In this document: one piece after another, positions 56,484 through 64,000 of the stretch
Layout of the letters: every line of letters starts with the position of its first letter
How positions within the stretch are numbered: the stretch's first letter is position 1
Origin: Lolliginicoccus suaedae
GTDB taxonomy: Bacteria > Actinomycetota > Actinomycetes > Mycobacteriales > Mycobacteriaceae
Reading direction: 5' to 3'
DNA length: 64,000 bases
Assembly: GCF_008312885.1 (NCBI RefSeq)
Contig: NZ_VSSO01000002.1
Span: 297,846 to 361,845 of the forward strand
Position numbers and translations under genes: made by a program
The notes under the pieces: model-generated
Told to the model about the DNA's origin: nothing
Seen by the model: only the letters and a program-made list of their open reading frames with translations
The model's database searches: none

Positions 56484-59396
56484 GTGGCAGCACGCGGAAG
56501 TGGCACGGCGAATGGTTCGGCGCGCCCCGGGAAGTCGGCGGCAATCCGGCGCCTGGTGATTGTGGAGTCTCCCACCAAGGCCAAGAAGATTGCCTCCTAC
56601 CTGGGCCCGAACTACGTCGTCGAATCCTCGCGCGGGCATATCCGCGACCTGCCCAAGGGCGCGGCGGATGTCCCGGCCCGCTACAAGGGCGAGCCGTGGG
56701 CCCGCCTCGGCGTCAACGTCGATGCGGATTTCGAGCCGCTGTATGTCGTCAGCGCGGACAAGAAATCCACCGTCACCGAGCTCAAGAGCCTGCTGAAGGA
56801 CGTCGACGAGCTCTACCTCGCCACAGATGGTGACCGCGAGGGCGAGGCCATCGCCTGGCACCTCCTCGAGACGCTCAAGCCCAAGATCCCGGTCCGGCGC
56901 ATGGTGTTCCACGAGATCACCGAGTCCGCGATCCGCGCCGCTGCCGAGAACCCCCGGGACCTCGACACCGACCTCGTTGACGCGCAGGAGACCCGCCGCA
57001 TCGTCGACCGCCTCTATGGCTACGAGGTGAGTCCGGTGCTGTGGAAGAAGGTCATGCCGAAGCTGTCGGCAGGCCGCGTGCAGTCGGTGGCCACCCGCAT
57101 CATCGTGCAGCGCGAGCGCGAGCGCATGCGGTTCCGCTCCGCGAGCTTCTGGGATATCGCCGCTACGCTCGACGCCGGGGAGAGCGCCTCGCCGCGCGCC
57201 TTCGGTGCCAAGCTCAGCGCCGTGGACGGGGCTCGGGTGGCAACCGGCCGCGACTTCGGCCCCGATGGCCAGCGCAAGAACTCCGACAACGTCGTCGTGC
57301 TCGATGAGGCTCACGCTAGTCGTCTCGCCGAGGCACTCGCCGGAGCCAGCCTTGTCGTCACCTCCGCCGAGGAGAAGCCCTACACGCGCAAGCCGTACGC
57401 GCCGTTCATGACGTCGACCCTGCAGCAGGAAGCTGGCCGGAAGCTGCGATTCTCCGCCGACCGCACCATGCGCACCGCGCAGCGGCTCTACGAGAACGGC
57501 TACATCACCTACATGCGTACCGACTCGACCACGCTGTCCGAGTCCGCGATCACCGCTGCCCGCAACCAGGCCCGCGAGCTCTACGGGCCCGAGTTCGTCT
57601 CGCCCTCGCCGCGCCAGTACACCCGCAAGGTCAAGAACGCGCAGGAGGCCCACGAGGCCATCCGCCCGGCAGGGGAGTCATTCCGCACGCCGGGGCAGCT
57701 CAGCCGCGTGCTCGAGCAGGACGAGTTCCGGCTGTATGAGCTCATCTGGCAGCGCACCGTCGCATCCCAGATGGCCGATGCCAAGGGCACCACGCTGAGC
57801 CTGCGCATCACGGGCACCGCCGCGACCGGCGAGGAATGCACCTTCAGCTCCTCGGGGCGCACCATCACCTTCCCCGGCTTCCTCAGCGCCTACGTCGAGA
57901 CCGTTGATGACGAGTCGGGCGGCCAGGCCGACGACGAGGAGCGCCGCCTGCCCCGGCTTTCCGAGGGCCACGCCGTCAACGCCGACAAGCTGTCGCCCGA
58001 GGGCCATTCCACCAACCCGCCGTCGCGCTTCACCGAGGCATCGCTGGTCAAGAAGCTCGAGGAGGAAGGCATTGGCCGTCCCTCCACCTACGCGTCGATC
58101 ATCAAGACCATCCAGGACCGTGGCTACGTCTACAAGAAGGGCAGCGCCCTCGTCCCGTCCTGGGTCGCCTTCTCCGTCGTGGGCCTGCTCGAGAAGCACT
58201 TCGGCCGACTCGTCGACTACGACTTCACCGCCTCCATGGAGGATGACCTCGACTCCATCGCCGAGGGCCGCGAGCGCCGCTCGCACTGGCTCGGCGCGTT
58301 CTACTTCGGTGACGAAGCAAGCGCCGAGGGAACCCTCGCCCGGCTCGGTGGCCTGAAGAAGCTCGTCGGGGTGAACCTCGAAGGCATCGACGCGCGGGAG
58401 ATCAACTCCATCAAGCTGTTCGAGGACAGCGAGGACCGGCCCATCTTCGTGCGCGTCGGACGGTTCGGCCCGTACCTCGAGCGCGCCGTCACCAGCGACA
58501 GTGGTGAGCCAAAGTCGCAGCGCGCCAACCTGCCCGATGATCTTCCGCCCGACGAGCTCACCCTGGAGATCGCCGAGAAGCTCTTCGCGACGCCCCAGGA
58601 AGGCCGCAGCCTCGGTACCGATCCCGAGACCGGGCACGAGATCGTCGCCAAGGAAGGCCGGTTCGGTCCCTACGTCACCGAGATCCTCCCCGAGACTGAC
58701 GAGTCGGCGAAGAAGAAGGCCAAGCCGCGCACGGGGTCGCTCTTCAAGTCGATGGACATCTCCACCGTCACCCTCGAGGACGCTTTGCCGTTGCTCTCCC
58801 TGCCCCGGGTGGTCGGCACTGATCCCGAGACTGGCAACGAGATCACCGCGCAGAACGGTCGATACGGCCCCTATCTGAAGAAGGGCACCGACTCCCGCTC
58901 CCTGGGCACCGAGGACCAGATCTTCAGCATCACGCTCGACGAGGCGCTCAAGATCTATGCCGAGCCCAAGCGGCGGGGGCGCCAGGCTGCTGCCGCGCCG
59001 CTCCGCGAGGTAGGCGATGACCCTGCCAGCGGCAAGCCCATGGTGATCAAGGATGGCCGGTTCGGCCCCTACGTCACCGACGGCGAGACCAACGCCAGCC
59101 TCCGCAAGGGCGACGAGGTCGAATCCCTCACCGTTGAGCGGGCCGCGGAGCTGATCGCGGACCGGCGCGCCCGCGGACCGGCGAAGAAGACCACGAAGAA
59201 GGCAGCGGCGAAGAAGGCTCCCGCGAAGAAGACGGCAGCCAAGAAGACCACTGCCACCAAGACAGCTACGACAAAGACGGCGGCCAAGAAGACCACCGCT
59301 ACCAAGACGGCTGCTACCAAGACGGCTGCCAAGAAGACCGCGGCGAAGAAGACACCGGCTAAGAAGGCGCCCGCCAAGAAGGACGCCGACGAGTAG
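56484..59396 (+). CDS. topA: DNA topoisomerase I
   Basis: Relaxes negative supercoils. 970 residues. TOPRIM domain (VIVESPTKAKKI near 25-36, DGDREGEAIAWH near 114-125), catalytic Tyr in YITYMRTDSTTLS (about 341), then several TopA C-terminal repeats with GRFGPYV motifs. No zinc fingers, as in other actinobacteria. The last 65 residues are a lysine/alanine/threonine-rich tail (AKKT, TKTA units), which in mycobacteria aids processivity and RNA polymerase binding. GTG 56484 start. 22 bases separate its stop from the convergent cyclase gene. Confidence 0.97.
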   Translation: MAARGSGTANGSARPGKSAAIRRLVIVESPTKAKKIASYLGPNYVVESSRGHIRDLPKGAADVPARYKGEPWARLGVNVDADFEPLYVVSADKKSTVTELKSLLKDVDELYLATDGDREGEAIAWHLLETLKPKIPVRRMVFHEITESAIRAAAENPRDLDTDLVDAQETRRIVDRLYGYEVSPVLWKKVMPKLSAGRVQSVATRIIVQRERERMRFRSASFWDIAATLDAGESASPRAFGAKLSAVDGARVATGRDFGPDGQRKNSDNVVVLDEAHASRLAEALAGASLVVTSAEEKPYTRKPYAPFMTSTLQQEAGRKLRFSADRTMRTAQRLYENGYITYMRTDSTTLSESAITAARNQARELYGPEFVSPSPRQYTRKVKNAQEAHEAIRPAGESFRTPGQLSRVLEQDEFRLYELIWQRTVASQMADAKGTTLSLRITGTAATGEECTFSSSGRTITFPGFLSAYVETVDDESGGQADDEERRLPRLSEGHAVNADKLSPEGHSTNPPSRFTEASLVKKLEEEGIGRPSTYASIIKTIQDRGYVYKKGSALVPSWVAFSVVGLLEKHFGRLVDYDFTASMEDDLDSIAEGRERRSHWLGAFYFGDEASAEGTLARLGGLKKLVGVNLEGIDAREINSIKLFEDSEDRPIFVRVGRFGPYLERAVTSDSGEPKSQRANLPDDLPPDELTLEIAEKLFATPQEGRSLGTDPETGHEIVAKEGRFGPYVTEILPETDESAKKKAKPRTGSLFKSMDISTVTLEDALPLLSLPRVVGTDPETGNEITAQNGRYGPYLKKGTDSRSLGTEDQIFSITLDEALKIYAEPKRRGRQAAAAPLREVGDDPASGKPMVIKDGRFGPYVTDGETNASLRKGDEVESLTVERAAELIADRRARGPAKKTTKKAAAKKAPAKKTAAKKTTATKTATTKTAAKKTTATKTAATKTAAKKTAAKKTPAKKAPAKKDADE

Positions 59397-59418
59397 CGGG
59401 GAAGAGGCCGGGCACGCC

Positions 59419-61017
59419 TTAGCGCTGGGCGTCCTCGGCAAGACCACGAGAGCTGGCCCGCCCCGGCGCGGCCAGCTCGCTCACCACCCCACGGCCCCTA
59501 AGCTCCACCGACCGCACGATCACCCACTTCCCGGCCTCATCGGGATGCGCCCGCTCCACCGCGACCGATGATGCCAGCACCGCTCCTGGCTCGTCCTTCG
59601 CGAGCTCGGTGATCCGCGCTGCCTCGTTCACCGGGTCGCCGATCACCGTGTACTCCAGGCGATGCGCGGCACCGATGTTTCCCGCCACCACGGTTCCCGC
59701 GGCCACCCCGATCCCGAAACCCACCGGCCCCTCCTCGGCGCCAGCGTGCAGCACATAGGGCAGGCGCTGCGCCAGCTCCCGTGCTGCGCCCAGCGCCGCC
59801 GCAGCCGGATCAGGATGCTCCAGCGGCGCCCCGAACACCGCGAGCACCGCATCGCCAAGAAACTTGTTGACCAGCCCATCGAAGCGGTCGATCACCTCCA
59901 CCGCGACGCGGAAGAACTCATTGAGCAACGCCACGATCTCCGCCGGGTCCCGGCGCGTCGCCAACGTCGTCGAGCCCACCAGATCGACGAACAGCACGGC
60001 CACGAACCGTTCCTCGCCACCAAGCTGCACCCCGTCGTTGAGCGCGCGGCGCGCCACATCCGGGCCCACGTAGCGCCCGAACACTTCCCGGATCTGCTCC
60101 CGCTCCGCCAGCGACCGCACCATCTCGTTGAAGCCCGCCTGCAACTGGCCCAGCTCCGTCGCATCGAAGATCCGCACCGGCGTATCGAACCGGCCCGCCT
60201 CCACCCGCCGCAGCGCCGACCGCAGCTGCGCGATCGGATCCGCGATAGCGCTCGACGTCAGCTTCGTCACCACGAAGCTCGCCACCACGAGGGCCGCGCA
60301 CAACGCCAGGATCGACGTCAGCACCGCGCTCGTCTCCGCGACAAGGCTGCCCGTCAATGCCGAGTTCGTCACCACCAGGATCCCCGCCACAGGGACCAGC
60401 ACGCTCACCACCCAGCCGACCAGCAGCCGGTTGGCCACGCTCGGTGGATGGCGCAGGCTCGCATCGCCTACTGCCATCGCCGCCGCGTGCACCGGTCGCA
60501 GCACCCGCTCGGCGAACAAGTACCCCACCGCGCACGCCGTCGCGCCGCCAATGGCCACCGTCACCGACGTGATCACTACCAGTTCCACCGACTGCGCCGT
60601 CGACACCACGAAAATGATGCCGCCCACCGACCAGAAAACCGCATATACCCACGCCAGCAGCTGCGGGATCTTCAACGCCCGGTCCCGGGCCACCAGCCCC
60701 CGCGCGCCGTCCTCGGGATCCTGCTGCCACACGATCACCGGCAATGCCAGCCACCACGCCACCACCGTGCTCACCACTGCCGTGAACACCAGGTACGCCA
60801 GGAACGGACGGATCCGCTGCGCATCGAGGAGCTCGCCCAGCCGCACCGCGTCCCCGCCCGGCAGCAGGAACTGCAGGAAGCCGAACACGAACAACGCGCC
60901 CGCAACGTTCGCTACCTGCATGCCCGCGACGTACACCGGCCATGGCCGGGCCACTGATCCCCGCGCGACAACCACAACGGACTCCCGCGCCCCAGCCAAC
61001 GAACTCCGCGCACCCAT
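59419..61017 (-). CDS. Membrane class III adenylate cyclase with HAMP domain
   Basis: 532 residues: six transmembrane helices in the first 260 residues, a HAMP domain (RPVHAAAMAVG is in the membrane part; ADPIAQLRSALRRVEAGRFD marks HAMP, read in two pieces), then a class III catalytic domain with metal-binding Asp in LFVDLVGST and GDAVLAVFG, and EYTVIGDPVNEAAR. Homologue of Rv3645. It makes the cAMP sensed by Crp, also encoded here. ATG 61017; the longer open frame upstream is antisense to holB and rejected. Confidence 0.92.
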   Translation of the reverse strand: MGARSSLAGARESVVVVARGSVARPWPVYVAGMQVANVAGALFVFGFLQFLLPGGDAVRLGELLDAQRIRPFLAYLVFTAVVSTVVAWWLALPVIVWQQDPEDGARGLVARDRALKIPQLLAWVYAVFWSVGGIIFVVSTAQSVELVVITSVTVAIGGATACAVGYLFAERVLRPVHAAAMAVGDASLRHPPSVANRLLVGWVVSVLVPVAGILVVTNSALTGSLVAETSAVLTSILALCAALVVASFVVTKLTSSAIADPIAQLRSALRRVEAGRFDTPVRIFDATELGQLQAGFNEMVRSLAEREQIREVFGRYVGPDVARRALNDGVQLGGEERFVAVLFVDLVGSTTLATRRDPAEIVALLNEFFRVAVEVIDRFDGLVNKFLGDAVLAVFGAPLEHPDPAAAALGAARELAQRLPYVLHAGAEEGPVGFGIGVAAGTVVAGNIGAAHRLEYTVIGDPVNEAARITELAKDEPGAVLASSVAVERAHPDEAGKWVIVRSVELRGRGVVSELAAPGRASSRGLAEDAQR

Positions 61018-61146
61018 GCCCACGATCCTCGCGCATCCCCGCCGCCAGCGGTAACCACTTGGCGGTAACCAACCAGCCAGCAACCATCCAGCCAGCAACG
61101 GCCCGGCCAGTAACCACTCGCCCGGCCACAGCGCTACGCTGCCCTT

Positions 61147-62358
61147 GTGGCACCAGTGTTCGACAAACTCCTCGGCCAGGACAACGCCATCGGCGAGCTC
61201 CTCGCCGCATCCACCGATGCCCGCCGCAGCACGCGCGGCAGCGCCAGCATCGAGCACTCCGCCATGACCCACGCATGGCTGTTCACCGGGCCGCCCGGCT
61301 CTGGCCGCTCCATCGCCGCCCTCTGCCTCGCTGCCGCCCTGCAATGCACCAGCCCCGACGGGCCCGGCTGCGGGCACTGCACCGCCTGCACCAGCACGCT
61401 CAACGGAAATCACTCCGATGTGCGCCGCATCATCCCCGAGGGCCTCAGCATCGCCACCTCGGAGATGCGCGCCATCGTCCGCACCGCCGCGCGCCGCCCC
61501 AGCGTCGGAGCGTGGCACATCATCATCATCGAGGACGCCGACCGCCTCACCGAGGGCGCCGCCAACGCCCTGCTCAAGATGGTCGAGGAACCGCCCTCCC
61601 ATACCGTGTTCATGCTGTGCGCGCCCTCCCCGGACCCGCACGACATCGCCGTCACGCTCCGCTCCCGCTGCCGGCACATCACCCTCACCACACCAAGCAC
61701 CGCAGCGATCGCCCAGGCCCTCGAGGAACGCGACCACCTCGACGCCGACACCGCCCACTGGGCCGCAGCCATCTCCGCCGGGCACATCGGCCGGGCCCGC
61801 CGCCTCGCCACCGACGATCAGGCCCGCCACCGCCGCGCGACCGTGCTCGCCATGCCGCCGACTCTCGACCGTCCCGCCGCCGCCATCAACGCGGCCGACA
61901 CCCTCCTCGCCACCGCCACCGAGGACGCCAAGACCCTCACCGCCGAGATCGACGCCCGCGAGACCGAGGAACTGCGCACCGCCCTCGGAGCAGGCGGCAC
62001 CGGAAAAGGCGCGGCCGGGGCGCTCCGCGGTACCGCCGGAGTGCTCAAGGAGCTCGAGCGCAAGCAGAAGTCCCGCGCCACCCGCGCCATCCGCGATGCC
62101 CTCGACCGCGCCCTCATCGACCTCGCCGGCTACTACCGCGACGCGCTCCTCGCCAGCCTGGGCGCCAGCATCGGACCGATCCATCCGGACAAGGCCGATG
62201 CCATCGCCCGGCTCGCCCGCGCCACCCGTCCCGAGACGCTGCTGCACTGCATCGATGCGATCCTGCACTGCCGCGACGCCCTCGCCACCAACACCAAGCC
62301 CGAGCTCGCCATCACCGCGATGCTCACCACCATCAGCGAGCACATGCGCCAGGGATGA
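61147..62358 (+). CDS. holB: DNA polymerase III delta prime subunit
   Basis: Clamp-loader subunit. 403 residues. AAA+ fold with P-loop GPPGSGRS in which the usual lysine is arginine, so nucleotide hydrolysis is doubtful, as expected for delta prime. Zinc-binding cysteines in CGHCTAC (with an upstream Cys), the SRC motif in LRSRCRH, and EDADRLTEGAANALLKMVEEPP, read in parts. GTG 61147 lies 6 bases after TACGCT, suggesting a leaderless transcript. Syntenic with Rv3644c. Divergent from the cyclase. Confidence 0.95.
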   Translation: MAPVFDKLLGQDNAIGELLAASTDARRSTRGSASIEHSAMTHAWLFTGPPGSGRSIAALCLAAALQCTSPDGPGCGHCTACTSTLNGNHSDVRRIIPEGLSIATSEMRAIVRTAARRPSVGAWHIIIIEDADRLTEGAANALLKMVEEPPSHTVFMLCAPSPDPHDIAVTLRSRCRHITLTTPSTAAIAQALEERDHLDADTAHWAAAISAGHIGRARRLATDDQARHRRATVLAMPPTLDRPAAAINAADTLLATATEDAKTLTAEIDARETEELRTALGAGGTGKGAAGALRGTAGVLKELERKQKSRATRAIRDALDRALIDLAGYYRDALLASLGASIGPIHPDKADAIARLARATRPETLLHCIDAILHCRDALATNTKPELAITAMLTTISEHMRQG

Positions 62359-62447
62359 TGCAGGGTCCCACGCGCGCGACCAGCATGTTTTCCAAACCCC
62401 GCGCCCACCCGCTAGACTGCACAACGCCGAGGCGAACGCCCCGGCAC

Positions 62448-62520
62448 GCCGCCTTAGCTCAGTCGGTAGAGCGCTTCACTCGTAATGAAAAGGTCGGGGG
62501 TTCGATTCCCCCAGGCGGCT
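62448..62520 (+). tRNA. tRNA-Thr (CGT)
   Basis: Acceptor GCCGCCT with AGGCGGC plus discriminator T, D arm GCTCAGTCGGTAGAGC, anticodon arm CTTCA-CTCGTAA-TGAAA with anticodon CGT, T arm GGGGG-TTCGATT-CCCCC. Located after holB, as in mycobacteria. 3' CCA not encoded. Confidence 0.96.
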
Positions 62521-62524
62521 CACG

Positions 62525-62562
62525 GAAAGCCCCAGGTCATGGATTTCTGGCCTGGGGCTTTC
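62525..62562. terminator. Bidirectional terminator after tRNA-Thr
   Basis: Perfect 12-base stem GAAAGCCCCAGG (62525-62536) with CCTGGGGCTTTC (62551-62562), giving a T-rich end in one direction. It separates the tRNA from the convergent lipoprotein gene. Confidence 0.8.
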
Positions 62563-62576
62563 GGCGTTCTTGGGCA

Positions 62577-62921
62577 CTACACGGGGGCTGATTCGGTGGT
62601 GCTGTCGAGGTCGGCGTCGCGGATGGGGATGTCCTTGTTCTCCTCGACCTCGCAGAAGGCGATGATGACGAGCACAGCAGCATCGACCGCGACCTCGCTG
62701 TCGGCTGGGTCGGTCTCGGTGGTCTGGCCGTCCTGGGTGGAGTCGTCGGATTCCTCGCGGAGGAACTCGGCCGCGGTCTCGCGCTTCTCGCTGGTGCTCT
62801 GCTCGTTGAAGGTCGCGCAGGTGACGTCGCCGCCGGTGTTCGTGCTGCAGCCGGTCGCGACGAGGAGCATGAGCGTCGCGAGGGTCGCCGCTCCGCGCGA
62901 TGCACGGGTAAGGGGTGGCAT
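62577..62921 (-). CDS. Small putative lipoprotein
   Basis: 114 residues with a signal peptide and lipobox VATGC (Cys about 25). Mature part contains two more cysteines (VTCATF, AFCEVEENKD) and is acidic. No family recognised; the spacing of cysteines and the AVLVIIAFCE stretch recall small actinobacterial lipoproteins of unknown role. Promoter presumably in the region to the right. Confidence 0.72.
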   Translation of the reverse strand: MPPLTRASRGAATLATLMLLVATGCSTNTGGDVTCATFNEQSTSEKRETAAEFLREESDDSTQDGQTTETDPADSEVAVDAAVLVIIAFCEVEENKDIPIRDADLDSTTESAPV

Positions 62922-63021
62922 GTCTTGCTCCTTGTCCTGCGTGCGCGGCGAGCTTCCCCCGCCGTCGCTGTGTACGAGTTATGCCCATCGGGAGGGCTGG
63001 CAAACATGCGCGGCGGGCACG

Positions 63022-63267
63022 CTATCCGCGTCGGCGAGGGAAGAGCTCCTGCGCTTTGGTCTTGAGCCCTTGGACGGTGTAGCCGATCCGGTCCTCGTCA
63101 CCGTGGATGAACGAGGATGCGAGCGCGGTGAATTGCATCCAGGTGCCGTGGGGCGGGATCGGCGCGATGGACAGCGGGCCCGCGGCACCAAACGCAGGGT
63201 CGCGTGGGCATGTACTGCGCTGGCGTTGTTTAGGGCGGCAGCGGGCGGGTACCCGGTCGACGGACAA
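63022..63267 (-). CDS. Uncertain ORF, possibly a gene remnant
   Basis: 81 codons from a TTG start on the minus strand. The last 50 residues (GPLSIAPIPPHGTWMQFTAL onwards, ending LFPRRRG) have natural protein composition, while the first 25 do not. No ribosome binding site seen. It may be the tail of a decayed gene or a real small protein with a different start. The rest of 62922-63329 holds nothing I recognise. Confidence 0.3.
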   Translation of the reverse strand: MSVDRVPARCRPKQRQRSTCPRDPAFGAAGPLSIAPIPPHGTWMQFTALASSFIHGDEDRIGYTVQGLKTKAQELFPRRRG

Positions 63268-63329
63268 GGGACGGCCGCGATGGTGGATTCTCGCGGGCCG
63301 GGGACGAAGTCCGCAGGAAGGTGAGCAGG

Positions 63330-63602
63330 ATGAGCAGGAACGATGCCGGCGAGGACGAGAAGCAGCGCCGCAGCGGATCAGCCTCCAGCGAGAAGAAGGC
63401 CCACGACGAGAAGACCCGGGAGCAGAAGTCCAGGGAGCAGTGGAACGAGGGCAACGAGACCGGCAATGGGCTGTCGCGAACGGTGGATGACCTCGAGGAG
63501 GACATCATCGAGGAGCGGGAGCGCGAGGGCGCGACCGGCAACGTCAGCGAGCGCGCCGACGTGCGGCCGATCGGCTCGGAGAGCGACGACGTCCCTGACT
63601 AG
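63330..63602 (+). CDS. Hypothetical charged, probably disordered protein
   Basis: 90 residues, mostly Glu, Lys, Arg, Asp and Ser, without hydrophobic segments (for example EKKAHDEKTREQKSREQW). Probably disordered or a single charged helix. ATG 63330 with GGAAGG upstream; GTG 63321 is an alternative. Followed 17 bases later by a membrane protein gene in the same direction, so probably co-transcribed. Function unknown. Confidence 0.6.
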   Translation: MSRNDAGEDEKQRRSGSASSEKKAHDEKTREQKSREQWNEGNETGNGLSRTVDDLEEDIIEEREREGATGNVSERADVRPIGSESDDVPD

Positions 63603-63619
63603 CGGGAGGATTCGAGAAC

Positions 63620-64000
63620 GTGGCAACAAAGCTACTGAGCGCCCAGGGCGCGGCAAGAGGGATGGGCTGGGCAACGATCGCCTACAGCGCCGCCGTGCTC
63701 GCGAAGCCGAGAGTCCTGGCAGCGCCCTCGGGCCTCGTCGATGGGGCCAGCGAGGTGCCCCGTTCGGTGGGGCTGCCCGTGCGTGCCCTGGCGGCGCGCG
63801 ATGCAGCAGTCGGGGCAGCGATGGTCCTCGCGCCGGCTGGACCCGCTCTGCGGCTGGCCACGGGAGCCCGGGCGGCCTCTGACCTGGCTGACGCCGCGAT
63901 CTTCGGGGCGGGGCTGGAATCCCGCGGCCGGGCCCTCAAGATCGGTGGCTTCGCTGCCGCATGGGGAATCCTCGGGCTGGCCTGCATGACCCGCATGTGA
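63620..64000 (+). CDS. Hypothetical small membrane protein
   Basis: 126 residues, alanine- and glycine-rich, with hydrophobic stretches near 15-35, 58-75, 85-98 and 105-122, resembling DUF4267-type small membrane proteins, though that is a loose likeness. GTG 63620 follows GGGAGG. The stop codon coincides with the end of the window, so the gene is complete. Confidence 0.65.
   Translation: MATKLLSAQGAARGMGWATIAYSAAVLAKPRVLAAPSGLVDGASEVPRSVGLPVRALAARDAAVGAAMVLAPAGPALRLATGARAASDLADAAIFGAGLESRGRALKIGGFAAAWGILGLACMTRM

Noticed and set aside
61044-61130. Repeats of CCAGCCAGCAAC and GTAACCA between the cyclase and holB genes
   Set aside because: Short and imperfect, in a low-complexity stretch; could be operator sites but the evidence is too thin to list as a feature.
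61018-62424. Extended N-terminus of the adenylate cyclase frame
   Set aside because: It is antisense to holB, glycine- and alanine-rich, and relatives of Rv3645 begin near the ATG at 61017.

Overview
The window is a GC-rich, gene-dense stretch of an actinobacterial chromosome. Gene content and order point to the order Mycobacteriales (relatives of Mycobacterium, Rhodococcus, Hoyosella). The run metallophosphoesterase, ponA2, whiB4, two Get3/ArsA-like ATPases, DUF4177, RidA, MBL hydrolase, crp, nth, TlpA, NUDIX, marP, alpha/beta hydrolase, holin-like protein, acs, Rv3662c-like protein, SerB-like HAD, ssd, tad genes, MrfA-like helicase, csp, topA, adenylate cyclase, holB follows the M. tuberculosis Rv3683 to Rv3644c order in inverted orientation. 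The genus cannot be named from the sequence alone. No IS element, prophage or CRISPR array was seen.

Layout. 1-5.5 kb: a truncated nhaA, then a TetR regulator divergent from an accessory operon (FAD monooxygenase fused to its own ferredoxin-type reductase, a nitrilase-superfamily enzyme, a SRPBCC protein). 5.6-14 kb: leuA with an apparent leucine leader-peptide attenuator, agmatinase-like and saccharopine-dehydrogenase-like genes, a FUSC membrane protein, and lysC-asd. 14-18 kb: dps, the Ktr/Trk potassium system, tRNA-Pro(CGG). 18-34 kb: ponA2/whiB4/Get3/RidA block, interrupted by monomeric isocitrate dehydrogenase, a phosphotransferase-SDR-acyl-CoA dehydrogenase operon with its own TetR, and a Gfo/Idh oxidoreductase. 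32.6-42.6 kb: MBL hydrolase, EspR-like regulator, crp, nth-tlpA-nudix-marP operon, hydrolase and holin-like genes, acs. 42.7-46.5 kb: a solitary MCE protein, a degenerate Fic-like protein, a probable Ms1-type (6S-like) RNA, HAD phosphatase. 46.7-51.7 kb: a ssd-tad pilus-type operon. 51.7-64 kb: MrfA-like helicase, SGNH hydrolase, csp, lipoprotein, topA, adenylate cyclase, holB, tRNA-Thr(CGT), a lipoprotein and small hypotheticals.

The parts connect. An adenylate cyclase (59.4 kb), its receptor Crp (34.3 kb) and a target promoter with a perfect Crp-type palindrome (acs, 42.6 kb) are all present. Several genes appear to be leaderless: a TANNNT -10 element lies 6-7 bases before the start codon of ponA2, nth, holB, the HAD gene, the agmatinase, the saccharopine-like gene and the DUF4177 gene.

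The most unusual structure is a repeated hairpin element with conserved arms (CAAACGCGATAGAAG and its complement). It occurs four times, each time in the gap between two convergent genes (5.6, 15.5, 22.5 and 34.3 kb), with different but self-complementary loops. I do not recognise it as a described family. Other leads are the Ms1-like RNA at 45.4-45.7 kb, a second candidate small RNA before ssd next to two consensus DnaA boxes, the leuA attenuator, and a TadE-like frame that has no ordinary start codon after the pilin gene.
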